A DNA stretch of 64,000 bases from assembly GCA_037179385.1 (NCBI GenBank), contig CM074179.1, positions 37,499,224 to 37,563,223 of the forward strand, in the 5' to 3' direction. Both the position numbers and the translations under genes were made by a program. The DNA comes from Holothuria scabra. Its lineage: Eukaryota > Echinodermata > Holothuroidea > Aspidochirotida > Holothuriidae. The notes under the pieces were generated by a model that saw only the letters and a program-made list of their open reading frames with translations, was not told the origin of the DNA and made no database searches. This document shows, in pieces, positions 47,291 to 58,658 of the stretch; positions within the stretch are counted from its first letter, which is position 1; the number at the start of each line of letters is the position of its first letter.

Positions 47291-49846
47291 ATGCTTATAC
47301 GGCAGTGTTCACACTTAAGAAAAAAAAATCAGATTTATTTTAAAATAGTTTTTCTTGCTTGTAGAAAAAGCTAAGAAATTTAACAAAAACTGTACCTTTT
47401 GGTCAATTGGGTAGGGTGAGTTGTATGGTCCAAAATTGTCCCCGGACCTTAACACTTAAGGCCCTAAGACACCTACAAACTAACACATCTCAACTAATAC
47501 AAAATCGGAAAAACCTCTATGCTACCCCCCCCCCCCCCCCTCCTCCCGGACAGTTGCTATTCTCATAATAACTCTGGCCTAAACAGAAAAATAAACTTTC
47601 ACTTTTCCAAGGAAAATATTTTACCATACAGGGCAAAATCATGTCCAAACTCTGAAGTGAAACTAAGGAATGTATATTTAACCGTCTTGTGAAGATTTCC
47701 AGAATGAGCGGCCAAGTTTGTTTTGGAAAGTTTCATGAAAACTTTGCAGTGACTATGATGCTTTCTTATTTTCCGAGCAATTTCTGGAAAAAATTATGCT
47801 TCTTTAACAGCTTTAGGTGATTAAACGCTAATAGGTTGTTTAACACTTACTTGGCTGTCGGATTTTTAAAACCGAAATTAAAATTTTGGAGGCAGTCTTC
47901 TACCTGCCTCATGGGACTAGGGTCTTAGGAGAGAGGATTTCACCCTCCTCATTGTGGTTTTGTGTGTGTGTGTTTCTTCGTTTAAGATTTGCATCATAAG
48001 CTACCTTTTAATTAAAATTGTGTTACGTATATTTAACACAAAGAAAGGAGTTTGAGAAATCTGTGAGGGGCACGATGGGATGGTAGAGCAGTGCCTTGCT
48101 TCGGCTACGCTAATCCTTCAGAACGTATCCACCTAAACACCCAGGCAGGTTTACTCAACTGAGTACTTAAAAACCTTTCAGACGACCAATACAAGTGCGA
48201 TGTGTGTATTCCGCCCACCTGACCCATCCCTGTCACGTGTGCATACATAAAGTTTTAATAGAGGGACGCAATGACTTACAGATCGCTGTCATGGTTAGAG
48301 GTCAAGGGAAGGGGACACCCTCCCTGGACAAGCTCCCCATTTTGGCTTGTGGAAATTGGATGAAATGCAAGATGTCTTAAATTCGACAGCATTAAAATTT
48401 GCAAGTTACAAAATCTTCATGAACAATTGGGTTCCTCAACAAAACTTTACGCGAACAAATCGGTAACGAGGCGATCCGTTTTCCGAATACGTAAAATACT
48501 TCTAACTTTTGTTGCTATGTGCTGCGTGAGTTGTTGTAACAGGAGGAATACACATACATGACAACATTGAGTAAGGTAGGAAGCACGCGAGAAAACCCCC
48601 GTGGCCGGCCTGACTTAAACAAATTGTTAAAAATAGAGCTTTTATAAACATCTCCTTAGTATTTTAAAGGGCAACAGCAGTTGTCCCAAATTGAAGAACT
48701 ATAGTAGAGTGTCCAGTTACATTATTGGCTGTTGGACAGTTGGAGTCATGTGACAACATTTTCTTCTCTTTCAATGGTGATATCTACTAGAAATAACTGC
48801 TTTGTTCACCTTGAGTATGCGATATTAAATCATAAAATGTAATGAAAGAATCTTTGAAGAGAAATAAGACGAAAATTGTGCTATTTAGCTCTTTCTTCAA
48901 AATAAGTTTGCGTGACCGTTCTTTACCTTTAAGCTCGCAGGGTGCGTAGAAATTTCGCTAATTTGATAACGGTTTGTGAGAGAACATTTTCAACAGTGAT
49001 TCGTGGTCGAAATACCCCTATAATCCCTTCTAACCCCATCTCATCCTATCTCTACAGAAATGCCCCTCGTGGAAAACTGGAAATTGAGGGAGTCGAGTCA
49101 TATTCAGACAAACAATCAGCCATTTTTGAACTGATGTTTAATTTAGACTGAGATGCTGCTGAAAATTACTAAATCGATGAAACTGAAGCGCGGGAAAGTG
49201 TCGCGGGAATTTGTGCTAATTGAAGGGAGAAATATCTACTTCACTTGATTTACTTGGAAAGGTCGATATGGACCTAGTCGGAAAAAGCGTGCTCGAGTGA
49301 GAATGAGAAAATTCCAATTGGAATTCCAGATTTTCCAACGATCGTTCTGAGGAGTTTCATTTTGGGGGGCTGGGGGTTCAGACACCCCCACATACCCCGC
49401 TCGCGACGGCCTCGTTGGCGCGCAACTCCACCGTCAGCTGGAACGTGGAAGTCATTAGGAAATTAATCTTCCTGATCGCAGGAAACTGTCCCTACCCAAA
49501 CACCCCAACATGCATCTGAATCACCTTTTCATTGAGATTTCAAGTTTAAAATTAATTCAAATAGGCTACCGGAGCAGGAGCTGTGGCATTTCAGCCATCG
49601 ATTTAGGCAGATATTTAAACAGTATACTAGCAACAAATTATGACACCTCTCCCTGAAGAAAATATATACTCAGAGGTCTTGGAAGGTGTACAATTTAGGA
49701 TTGTTTAAGTTGGAACTATGACGTCACTCATTCACGCTGAAAGCTAGCTACATTACACACCTCACCCCTGAATAGTGGTTCATGCAGTTTGCAATACTTT
49801 TCTGTAATGTACGTCGTTGCAACTATTTCTGCAACATTCCTATCGC
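47291..49846. other. Unassigned DNA with repeat fragments
   Basis: A C16 tract lies at 47525-47540. A plus-strand SINE tail fragment is near 48602-48632 (GGCCGGCCTGACTTAAACAA). GC-rich repeat words occur at 49365-49432. Frames at 48195-48380 and 48942-49151 have no domain or splice support. Confidence 0.4.
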
Positions 49847-49970
49847 TCCCATCTTCATTACCTTTCTTCCCTTCATATTTTTCTTCATTTTAATTCTTTT
49901 CACTCTCTTCCCTCATCTTTCCCTTTTTCCCTCCTCCTTTGAATCTTCCCATTTCTTTTTTCTTGAAAAA
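49847..49970. repeat. Polypyrimidine-rich tract
   Basis: About 120 bp dominated by T and C with few purines. Confidence 0.75.
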
Positions 49971-50359
49971 TCGGGAAATTTGTTTTTTAACACTATAATA
50001 ATAATTTGTGAGAATGTCTTGTCATAAGTCTGTCTGAAAATTCATTTAAACCCACCTCGTTGCAGAAGTAAAAGCAATTTTACTCGGGAGTTCGGGTAGT
50101 CACATGCACAGACAATTTATACATTCAATGTTTACTGAATTCAGACAAGAGTCGCAACAGAGTAAAAAGGATTATCATCTCGTCAATTTCTTTGTATAGT
50201 CTCCCCATGAAAAGATATATACAAGACTATTTCATTAAACCGTAGTGGTACATTTTACTATTTTACAAATTTTTCGAACTAATTACCGGTTATTTTTCTG
50301 ATCATTCTTTAACTATTGCAATCAAAACTCGACTGTGTAGATCCTCCTTATAACCCCGG
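49971..50359. other. Unassigned AT-rich DNA
   Basis: Nothing recognised. Confidence 0.5.
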
Positions 50360-50815
50360 GAAAGACATTTCCGGCTGACACAGGGGTCTATTTTTCAATA
50401 TTTTCTACACGCTTCGCAACTGATGTTGGCGCTTCGCTATGATGGTCTTTTTGCCTGAAATAAATTTGAAATTAGTGTTTTTCTGAAAATGAAAACTCAA
50501 ATTAGTGGCTACTCAGATCCTCCTTATAAGCCTGGGAAATGACATTCCTGACTTTGTGAGAGGTACATACGATTTTTCAAAATTTTCTGAACGCTAAGTG
50601 GCGCTCGGACTGGATAGCCTTTTGGACAGAATAACATTTTTTGGGCAGAATACCTGCCCCAAACTGAAATGCTCCCGTACACCTCTGGCAGAGATTATGC
50701 CCCGGTTGAGGATCTGGAGTAGGGCAAAAAGTCACTTTTCCCCATGAGAGAAACTGAGGTGCAATACGGCCATGGCTGTGACAGCCACCCCAAGGTTGCT
50801 TTGGTGTCAGGAGAG
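50360..50815. repeat. hAT-like interior fragments in tandem
   Basis: Two diverged copies of the block TCCTCCTTATAA.CC..GGGAAA-GACATT..CTGAC followed by the hairpin module are at 50340-50450 and 50515-50630. Then comes the CAGAGATTATGCCCCGGTTG block also seen near 7303. No ends identified. Confidence 0.6.
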
Positions 50816-52638
50816 ATAAAATAGTAAATTTCTAATTTTTTTTTTTTTAATTTTTAATTTTTTTTTTCTAAATTGCCCTTAAACACGGTTTCTCCTAAGA
50901 GTATATTAGTGAGGTTAGTCTCAAATTAGGTGGGCGGGTTAATCACTTTGAATAGGTCATTCCTTTTATTTCTGGAGGACGTCAAAATGTCATTTGGGTC
51001 ATCAGAGGTCAAAGTCTGCAAATTTGTTTACAGAGTCTCGCAAGAAATGCAACCTGTAGGGTCTCCATACTTGGCATCTGGATGGTATATGAAATTACAT
51101 GATCCCTTTAGTTATTAGTGGAGATCAAAGGTAATGTGAGCTGGCGAATGGTCCAAGTCTCAACACCATGTTTACACAACTTCTCTAGGTTGCAGTCTCG
51201 GATACCTCAAAATTTCACACACGTTATGTGGATGCGATATAGTGAGTAGAACCCTAGTTTAAGGTGATCAAGGTGGTCTAAGTGGTCCGGTTGTCGCCGG
51301 GTCCGATTTTTTGGACCCGATTTATATGATATCTCAATGTAGGTAGCTTGAATGCCTTTCATTGTTTACTTTTTGTGTACATTATTAAGCACTATCAATA
51401 TGAAATAAAAAACAGACTTACTTTCCAGTGACAACGAATCACTAAACCCGTTTGCTTTCTACTTCACAAAAGGTGGAAGCGTATTACTGCCAAGATTCCA
51501 AATCTAAATTAATAATGACCCAGTTCAGAGTTACAGGGGGTTTAAGGGGGTCAGAGGCTATCTTAAAGGCCTCTGTAAGGTGCAATCTGGAGGGTTTTAA
51601 AGCTATATTTGTTAATGGAATTTCAAACAATGTTGCAAAGGAACGTCACCTCTTCTTAAATAAGAAACCAAGTTACTGAAATTTTTATTTTTACGGCAAT
51701 CAAAGGAGGGAGGGGGATTTTACCCCGAGGCTCCTTTCTCTGAAAAAGGGAAAAGCGTATAGCTTTACCTTGTTAACGTGAAACCTTCATTAAACTTATA
51801 TAGAAGAAAGTTAGCAAGTGGAAAAATTTTCGAATTGTTGAGGAACAAATTTTACAAAATATAGAAGCTCAGTTATAGAAGATCAGTTAAAGGATTCGAT
51901 AGCCTGCATGAAGCTTACCATGCGCTGTAAGCTATTCTACAAGGATCCATGGACCGAAAGTGTCAGAATCTTGTTTCCTTCTGAGTTCCCGAGATAGATC
52001 TGCTGGTGGAAAGTTAACTTCAGTATGTCTTTGTTAGGACTGCTTTGGGCTTACAGTCAAAGGATTCAGCGGATTCAGATATTACCAGGAGGGCCGAAAC
52101 ACCTTACATTTGAGATTTCTCCGCTACATTGATAGAGAAAGGGAGTTTGAAAGCAGAACCATCCAGGCTTAGCGGAAAGCTGTCAAATTTGACGGTGTAA
52201 CGTGAAAGATAGGCAAGAACACAATTGAAGGAGAAAATAACCAAGAGATTATCCACAAAGAGGATGTCCAATTCCCTTAAACACAAAGGTTCCAGGATGT
52301 ACTATTGCTGTTTTGAAAGACATTTCAAAGCAAAGGCTTAAAAACTGCTGGTACAATGAAGTGTTGCAGAGAAGTAGGATGTAAGTATATAGTTTAGCCC
52401 GAGTTCAGTGCGATGTTGAAGGGAGCTAACCTTCTACATTTGAACTGATGAGGGCACCGTTTACCATTGTATTTAGTATTTAATTCATATTAAAAATGGA
52501 GTTCACATCTATCCCTAATTTTTTACAAACAAAACCTTGGGTCATTAATTGACCGCACGTTTTAGTCATTTTTCGTTTAACCCATAACTCTCGGTCATAT
52601 TGGCCCGTTGTGGAAATCTAAATTTCTTTAACACCTTG
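50816..52638. other. Unassigned DNA
   Basis: A T-rich stretch lies at 50836-50870. No gene is supported; the frame at 51452-51679 lacks splice sites or recognisable domain. Confidence 0.45.
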
Positions 52639-53115
52639 CAGGGGCGTAGCCAGGATTTTCTTGTGTGTGCGTGGGGGGGGGGGGGCTAAGTTGACTTATC
52701 GTCCCCAATCTTGACCGACAGGACTATCTAAGCGGAGCGCCACCATTAGTTGGCGCGGTGCGTACAAGAAAATTTTTGGTTTTAGAAACCCCTTAGATGG
52801 TAGGAAACGGCACTTCCCGAATGTTTTATGCTTAATGTTCCCAGCCTGAAAATATGAATCTCATTTCTGAAATTCTCAATTAATGCAAAAAAAAAAAAAA
52901 ATCAATCTATGAAAAATGTTAATACATGTTTGTAAGCGGAGCTCTACCATCGATTGACGCGGGGCGTACCAGGAAATTTTTGGCTTCACGAACCCCTCAG
53001 ATGGCCGGAAATGGCACTTCCCTAGTGTTCTAATCAAGAATATGTTCAGCCCGACTTCGAATTTTTCTCCGCTTCTTAATTGGAGCACTTGTCAAATATT
53101 GAGGGGTTGAACATA
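52639..53115. mobile_element. hAT-like element fragment with two hairpin modules
   Basis: Left end CAGGGGCGTAGCCAGGATT at 52639 with a G-run at 52674-52685. Inverted hairpin modules lie at about 52728-52762 and 52932-52967, each followed by AARAAATTTTTGG and a CCCCTYAGATGG block. The orientation is opposite to the modules at 10767 and 58171. A MITE (53116-53496) is inserted to its right. The right end is not identified with certainty; CGCCGCCACTG at 53528-53538 is a candidate. Confidence 0.6.
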
Positions 53116-53496
53116 CACTCTAAAATCAAAAGAGTGAACTTATTCACTCTTTGATCGAGTGAAAAGTGTAAATTCACTCCATTAGAGTGATAATTCACTC
53201 CAAGAGGAGTGAAGTTCCCTCCAAAAAGAGTGAAGTTCCCTCCAAAAAGAGTGAAATTCACTAGAGGAAGAGGGAAAATTCACTCTTCCACGAGTGCCTG
53301 CAATGATCGCTCTTTTTTTAAGAGCGATCACTGTGGGCAGTCCGTGAAGAGTGAAACTTCGCTCGTTTTAAGGGAATTTCACTCTTTTTGGAGTGAACTT
53401 CACTCCTCTTGGAGTGAATTATCACTCTAATGGAGTGAATTTACACTTTTCACTTGATCAAAGAGTGACTAAGTTCATTCTTTTGATTTTAGAGTG
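53116..53496. mobile_element. Palindromic MITE of the CACTCTAAAA group, 'GAGTGAA' word family, second copy
   Basis: 381 bp starting CACTCTAAAATCAAAAGAGT and ending CTTTTGATTTTAGAGTG, flanked by TA (53114-53115, 53497-53498). It is very similar to the copy at 12902-13322, with the central hairpin CGCTCTTTTTTTAAGAGCG at about 53309-53327. In this copy the centre is in opposite orientation relative to the termini, as expected for a near-palindrome. No coding. Confidence 0.9.
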
Positions 53497-55011
53497 TATA
53501 TTTGGCCCCCACTTTTCCATTTTTCATCGCCGCCACTGGGGTGCGGCATTTTCTTGAGGGAGCGAAGCGCCCGAGTGAGGAGCCGAGCAACCGAATGGGG
53601 AGAGGGTGTGGTTCTCCCCCTCATACCCCAGGGAGATTTTGCAATTTTACATCAAAAGTGAGTGATCTGGTGAAGACCTTAGCTGGAATTTTTGGACATT
53701 TTCAATCTTGTATCAATGTTTTCCTTATTCCCTCGAAAGTTAGTATGTGGCTGTAAGAGGGTTACTGTACGAGCTAAAGGGGCCCTAGGGCATTGTGTTG
53801 CACTGAAACAAAACAGCTACTCATAAGACTTACATTGGCTAAACCGGCGGAATTGACATTTTGCCATGAAAAACGCCAAAACTCCATTTAAATAAAAAAA
53901 AAAAAAAAAAATAGGTCTGAGCAAGTAAGAGCAAGCAAGTAGGAGGGAGTAAGTGCGAACCCCCTGGCTACGGGCCTGTCTTCCTGGGTGTCCCCCTCCT
54001 CTTTTGGAATTTTTTGCTGTCTCGAAGAGCTTAGATGCAATGTGGTGCTATATTTTGTTCTTTTTATACTAGATTCCAGTGTTCTCCACAGGGGGTTTTA
54101 GAGGGGCGGCACGCCCTCCTAGTGAAATTGGCCGCCCCTCCAAAATAGTTGCCGCTCTCCAAACAATGTAGCTTCCATTTTTAGTTAATTGCTTCATTAC
54201 ACATATACAAATCATAACTGGAAAAATGTGTCTTCCCTCCAGGCTTGGCGCAGGATTTGCCCGACGAAGGGCCACTTCCCGAATGGGGAGGGGTAGGGTG
54301 GGTAGCGACCCCAAGCCCCTCAGCCAGGATGCCATTCATGTGTTGGTGAGGGAGATTTGAAAAAAAAACCTGTGCACTTAACAAGCCATTGCGAGTCAAA
54401 TACGACCTTAAATTTGTATGTGCTGGAGGAAGGTATTTCCGCACTGATTTGACCGTGGAAAAGCGGGAGAAAATTTTTTGGGTTAGCCTACACTAAAAAG
54501 AATCTGTATTTATTTAAAGCTTATAAAGGTCAATTGTCCCGACATTTGGGCCTTATCGGGCACAACTTATATTGTATTTCCTTCTTCGAGTCCGTACACG
54601 GCACGACTGACACAAGAGATTATTAACTAATTTTCACGAAATGAGATGAAATTCCCGACATGTACATTAATCCATTCATTCTACTTATTAATTTACTTGA
54701 AAAGATGGGAAGGGTTTGTACTTTATTAGCTCTAGGTAACGGAACTGAGTGTGCAAAGCGTACAGAACATTTTGTGTTTTATGGCACAAATAACTCTTTT
54801 GAAAGCCCAAATAACTAAACCGGCCATGGGAAGGCGACAGATTATTCCCGACAGGGAGCGGGCCATGCCGGCGACCACAAGTTCCGACAGCCTTTAGGTC
54901 GAGGGGATGCTGAGAAGGGAATATGAAGGAGCCTAACTATCCAATGTCATTGCAGCCTGGGGCACATTTTGCACAATATCACTAAATATTTTAAAAGCCG
55001 AGATGCGCGCT
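53497..55011. repeat. GC-rich hAT-like and other repeat fragments
   Basis: GAGCGAAGCGCCCGAGTGAG near 53559 resembles GTGAGCGAAGCGCACGAGGG near 45001. CAGTGTTCTCCACAGGGGG near 54077 looks like another element end. An A18 run lies at 53895-53912. No complete element and no gene; minus frames at 54069-54444 are translated repeat. Confidence 0.4.
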
Positions 55012-55500
55012 GATAGTGCTCTTTTGAGTCTGAATCGTGAAATTGCAAAGCGCGCGAAAATTTTAGGCTTACAAAAATAGCCTATGTAATCATTAAGAAC
55101 AAAAAGAAAGAAAAAATAGAAACTATAGGGGTTGTAGACCGTATCGGGGATAACATTCATTGTGTCGAAACCACCTGGAATACCCGATAAAATAACAAAA
55201 TATGCTCCGTGAGTCGTTCACACTGACCCATCGCATGACACACACAAGAGTACAGCAACTAGGCTTTGTGATATGGGATGAAATTTTCGCCCATTACATA
55301 ACCTGTGTACTGTGCTTACCCGTTACTTGGTAAGGTTGACAGGACTTAGACTCCCTAGATATGTGGAATGGAAGTATTGAAAAAACTGGAGTAAGTCCTA
55401 TAGCGCGCGTCGCGTAGCGCGCCGAAAATTTGGGGTTCTTATTAGGGAAATTATCCCTTGAGAACCAAAAAAACAGGTAAACCATCGGGGAGACTAGTCG
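55012..55500. repeat. Two diverged tandem copies of a GC-rich-word repeat
   Basis: GCGCGCGAAAATTTTAGG (55051 on) followed by AAGAACAAAAAG.. and CGTATCGGGGATAACATTCA recurs as GCGCGCCGAAAATTTGGGG (55417 on), GAGAACCAAAAAAACAGG and GTCGGGGATTGCATAC, about 365 bp apart. Confidence 0.55.
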
Positions 55501-55534
55501 TCGTCGGGGATTGCATACTTTAACGATAAAGAGT

Positions 55535-55733
55535 CCCCCCCCCCCCCCCCGAAAAACTGTAAAAAATGCTCCCGATTCCCTCCCTCCTCTTGACGTTTAT
55601 TTTGTTTTTTTATTTATTTATTTATTTTTTTGCTCTCCTTCATTTTTTCAACATCGCCCATCGCGTCCCCAAAATTTCCGTGGGTGGGCACTCTACCCCC
55701 TCCCCCGCTGGCTACGCTATTGGCACCTTGCAA
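55535..55733. mobile_element. hAT-like right-end fragment with C16 tract
   Basis: Begins with C16 (55535-55550) and ends CCGCTGGCTACGCTATTG near 55721, the inverted form of the CARTRGCGTAGC terminus. Internal pyrimidine-rich sequence. The left end is not recognised. Confidence 0.45.
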
Positions 55734-56765
55734 CTAACCGCTGAAGTTCAACCTCAAAGAGTTCATGTATCGCCGGACGTTGTCAGTGAGGAGACTGTTG
55801 ACATTAAAGTCAACCTTCTTCTTTTCTTAAGTTATGTTTGAAGTTATTAATACTGTTACACTTAGAATGCATTAAAACCATTAAGTGTACGCTACGCAGG
55901 CTTTGATGGTTTGATGGCGAGTTACAGAATACCAAACAATACATCATACTTATACAGTACATGTACAGAGAGAGTTTAAGAAGAATGTGTATTTTAAAAC
56001 AAACGCATAGTCGAAAAATAATGCTATTGTAGCTGTAGGCTTGGGAATTAACAAAAGTAAAGGGAGAAGAAAAACAAAACGACAAAGAGTCCAAGGAAAA
56101 GCTGACATAAAGTGATTCTGCCTGTTCTACAAAGAGGAAATGTACAGAAGGTATTTAGTTTTACACGGACAACATGTTTGTCTATGAAACGCATACATCA
56201 AGAAGTGAATCACAATTTAAGGGAGTCACTACGGGGACAAATTGACTCGGTATAAGGAATGCGATTCCTTTTTTTTTTTTTCTGTGCAGCAGACGAAATA
56301 TTGACAGCTCATTTGAATAAAAAGCTTTATGATTATACACTTTTGAAAAACAGTTTCGCCATCACTGATAATACTGAAGGTTGGATTTTCCACAACAATT
56401 GTTCTTTAATAGGTTAACTGATTTGTATGTTAGTCCTTACTTTAGTAAGCAGCCTGTACATTTTCCAGATAAATGAGATATATTACGGAAAATCTTATTC
56501 AACTGTACTAATTTGGCATACTTGACAAGTGCCATTGAGTTATAACTCAACTTTTTCAGTGTAGGCTGCTTCAATTACGCCTTTCTGAGTAAAAATGAAT
56601 ACAGTGTCCAATGTGTCACACAGCCATCACACAGTACAAATATGTTCGGTTCTGGTTTAAGCGGTCCTTCCGCTTTAGAATAAGAAAAGCGTGTTTGGTA
56701 TACCTACATAGAATGAACACCAGTGGCTCATTGTGTGCAGTAAAATTTAAATAATATTTACTCAC
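55734..56765. other. Unassigned AT-rich DNA
   Basis: No gene or repeat boundary recognised; T-run at 56270-56281. Confidence 0.5.
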
Positions 56766-56834
56766 ATCTTCGGACAATAGCTCAAATTCAAAAGATCTGT
56801 TCCTCATTAACATGTCTCGTCTAAGTTGCTTTGT
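56766..56834 (-). CDS. Candidate minus-strand exon (69 nt)
   Basis: The acceptor CTAAAGGCCCCCTTCAG (preceded by a C/T-rich run) and donor GAT|GTGAGTAAA on the minus strand flank 69 nt open at phase 0 on both sides. The peptide ends RRDMLMRNRSFEFELLSED, charged and coding-like. I do not recognise a domain. It lies on the same strand as the LRR gene, 15.7 kb upstream of its first certain exon. It may be an earlier exon of that gene or of another gene. Confidence 0.35.
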
Positions 56835-57595
56835 CTGAAGGGGGCCTTTAGTTACAAGCAGAAGCAGCTATATGCAGATGTAACAAAATAACCTCTAATA
56901 ACCTCTACCAAAAAGGTGAATTTACACAAAACAAGAACCACTTAGGCTTAAACAGAAGGATTTCACTCTAAAACAGGAACGAGCAACCTTTTGGATGAAC
57001 CTTTTGGATGAACGACTGGAGGCGGATAAAAGATATCATAATTTTACCTGGTAGTGTCCTAAACGTACGACCTCCTGCTAATTTTATACCTTCCCTTTAG
57101 GAGTCTTTCAAAGCATATTTTATTCACAAACATAACCTCAGTATAGTTTTTTTGTTGGGGCCCACCTAGGTAGCTTACGGACACGCCACTTTTCCAGAGA
57201 AGACTGGGGTTAACCCTATCAGCAAGTGGTGTGCTTGATCCGCTGAGCAGAATACATTGTCCTTACTGTACGTAAGACTTTTTTCTTGACATTCCTTGAT
57301 ACATGGAATAATGCAACAACTGATTTAACAAACTACCAGTTTTTACAAGCGATCCGCTCAATCTTGCCCTTGTTATTTACAGGTTTATTGTTATTGATAT
57401 TATCTTTCTGAAAACAACTCATTGGGAAGCGCAGTAGCAAAGTTATCAGATTGCACGAATTATCAGGTTTAAGACTCGGCTTTTGATTTGCAAGTAGGGG
57501 AATAAAATCTGTCTTGATGCCGCTCTCTGAGATTTGTCATAAAATTATATATACCGCCGCATTCGTCACCTATCTGTTCACCGTCAGTTTTATAG
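56835..57595. other. Unassigned DNA
   Basis: AT-rich, with a short local duplication of ACCTTTTGGATGAAC at 56989-57013. No gene recognised. Confidence 0.5.
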
Positions 57596-58641
57596 CAGTG
57601 GCGTAGCAACGGAGGGGGGGGGGGCTGGGGGACCTAGGCCCCCAGATTTTCTTCAGCCCCCCCCCCCAGATTTTTTTGCGTCCCGATAAAGTAATTGAAA
57701 AAATAAAATATTTGAACGGAAATAAGCTTTGAAGTATTTCCTTCAAAACAGTAAAATAAATAAAATGTGTAAAAATTAAAGAAAAAAAAAAAAAAACATG
57801 CATGAATGTGTGTAAAACACATTTTGTGCGCACATATGAAATTTAGTTGTAACTTTAAAATGCCTACTTTCACTAAATTAGATACCGTTTGTGATCTGCA
57901 CTGTCGTTTGTTGCATTTCACTTCGAAGATGGAACGAAAGTCTCCACGACAAACTTTAATGTGACTTTGTTTGGTTAAGACCCCTTCTGCCTTTCGGATG
58001 GCTGATTGATTTACTGAAAATAAGTCAGTCTTACACTGGAGACTACTCTTACACGACCATTCCTATACTTTATCATACACAAAATATGCCATAAGCTTTT
58101 TTTATATTTCGCACATGATCCATACTTCTGATTTGCGGTTTAATTATTTTGAGAGAGCCCAAAATTTTCTTGAACGCTGCCCGCCAACTGATGGTGGCGC
58201 TCCGCTTAGATATTCAAATATTGACGCTTTTGCGATCATCATCCTTCTGAAGTTTACAAATTTTCCCATGGGAAAAGGAGATACCGGTTCCCTTAAGTCT
58301 CATCACCCAGGCCACAGATCAGAAGTGCCCAGTTGTGGGGGCCCTAAGAAGTGTGTTTATTACCATTTTTCATAGATTTAATTTTTATTTACGCTGTTTG
58401 AGAAGTGGAAGACGTGAGATTCGTATTTCAAGGCTGGGTAAATCCAGCTTAAAACACGTGGGAAGTGCCCATTCCAGCCATCTGGAGGGTTTGTAAAACT
58501 CAAAATTTTCTTGTACGCTCCTCGCCAACTGATAGTGGCGCTCCGCTTAGATAGTCTTGCCGTGCCTGACCCTCGGAGGTACCAGCCACCCCCAATTGTT
58601 ACCTAGGCCCCCCAAAAAATCCCATCTCGGCTACGCCACTG
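57596..58641. mobile_element. Complete hAT-like non-autonomous element (1046 bp) with exact 8-bp target duplication
   Basis: The ends CAGTGGCGTAGC and GCTACGCCACTG (with one extra G in CGGCTACG) are exact 12-bp inverted repeats. The flanks are identical 8-mers TTTTATAG (57588-57595, 58642-58649). It contains G11 and C11 runs near the left end and two hairpin modules at 58171-58210 and 58511-58550, each followed by GCGCTCCGCTTAGATA. It is homologous to the composite at 9006-10889. No transposase reading frame is present, so it would depend on a trans-acting enzyme. Confidence 0.92.
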
Positions 58642-58658
58642 TTTTATAGTATAGATCA

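Noticed and set aside
51405..51430. Strong minus-strand donor GAAA|GTAAGTCTG
   Set aside because: The only upstream acceptor candidates leave a 20-nt exon or in-frame stops.
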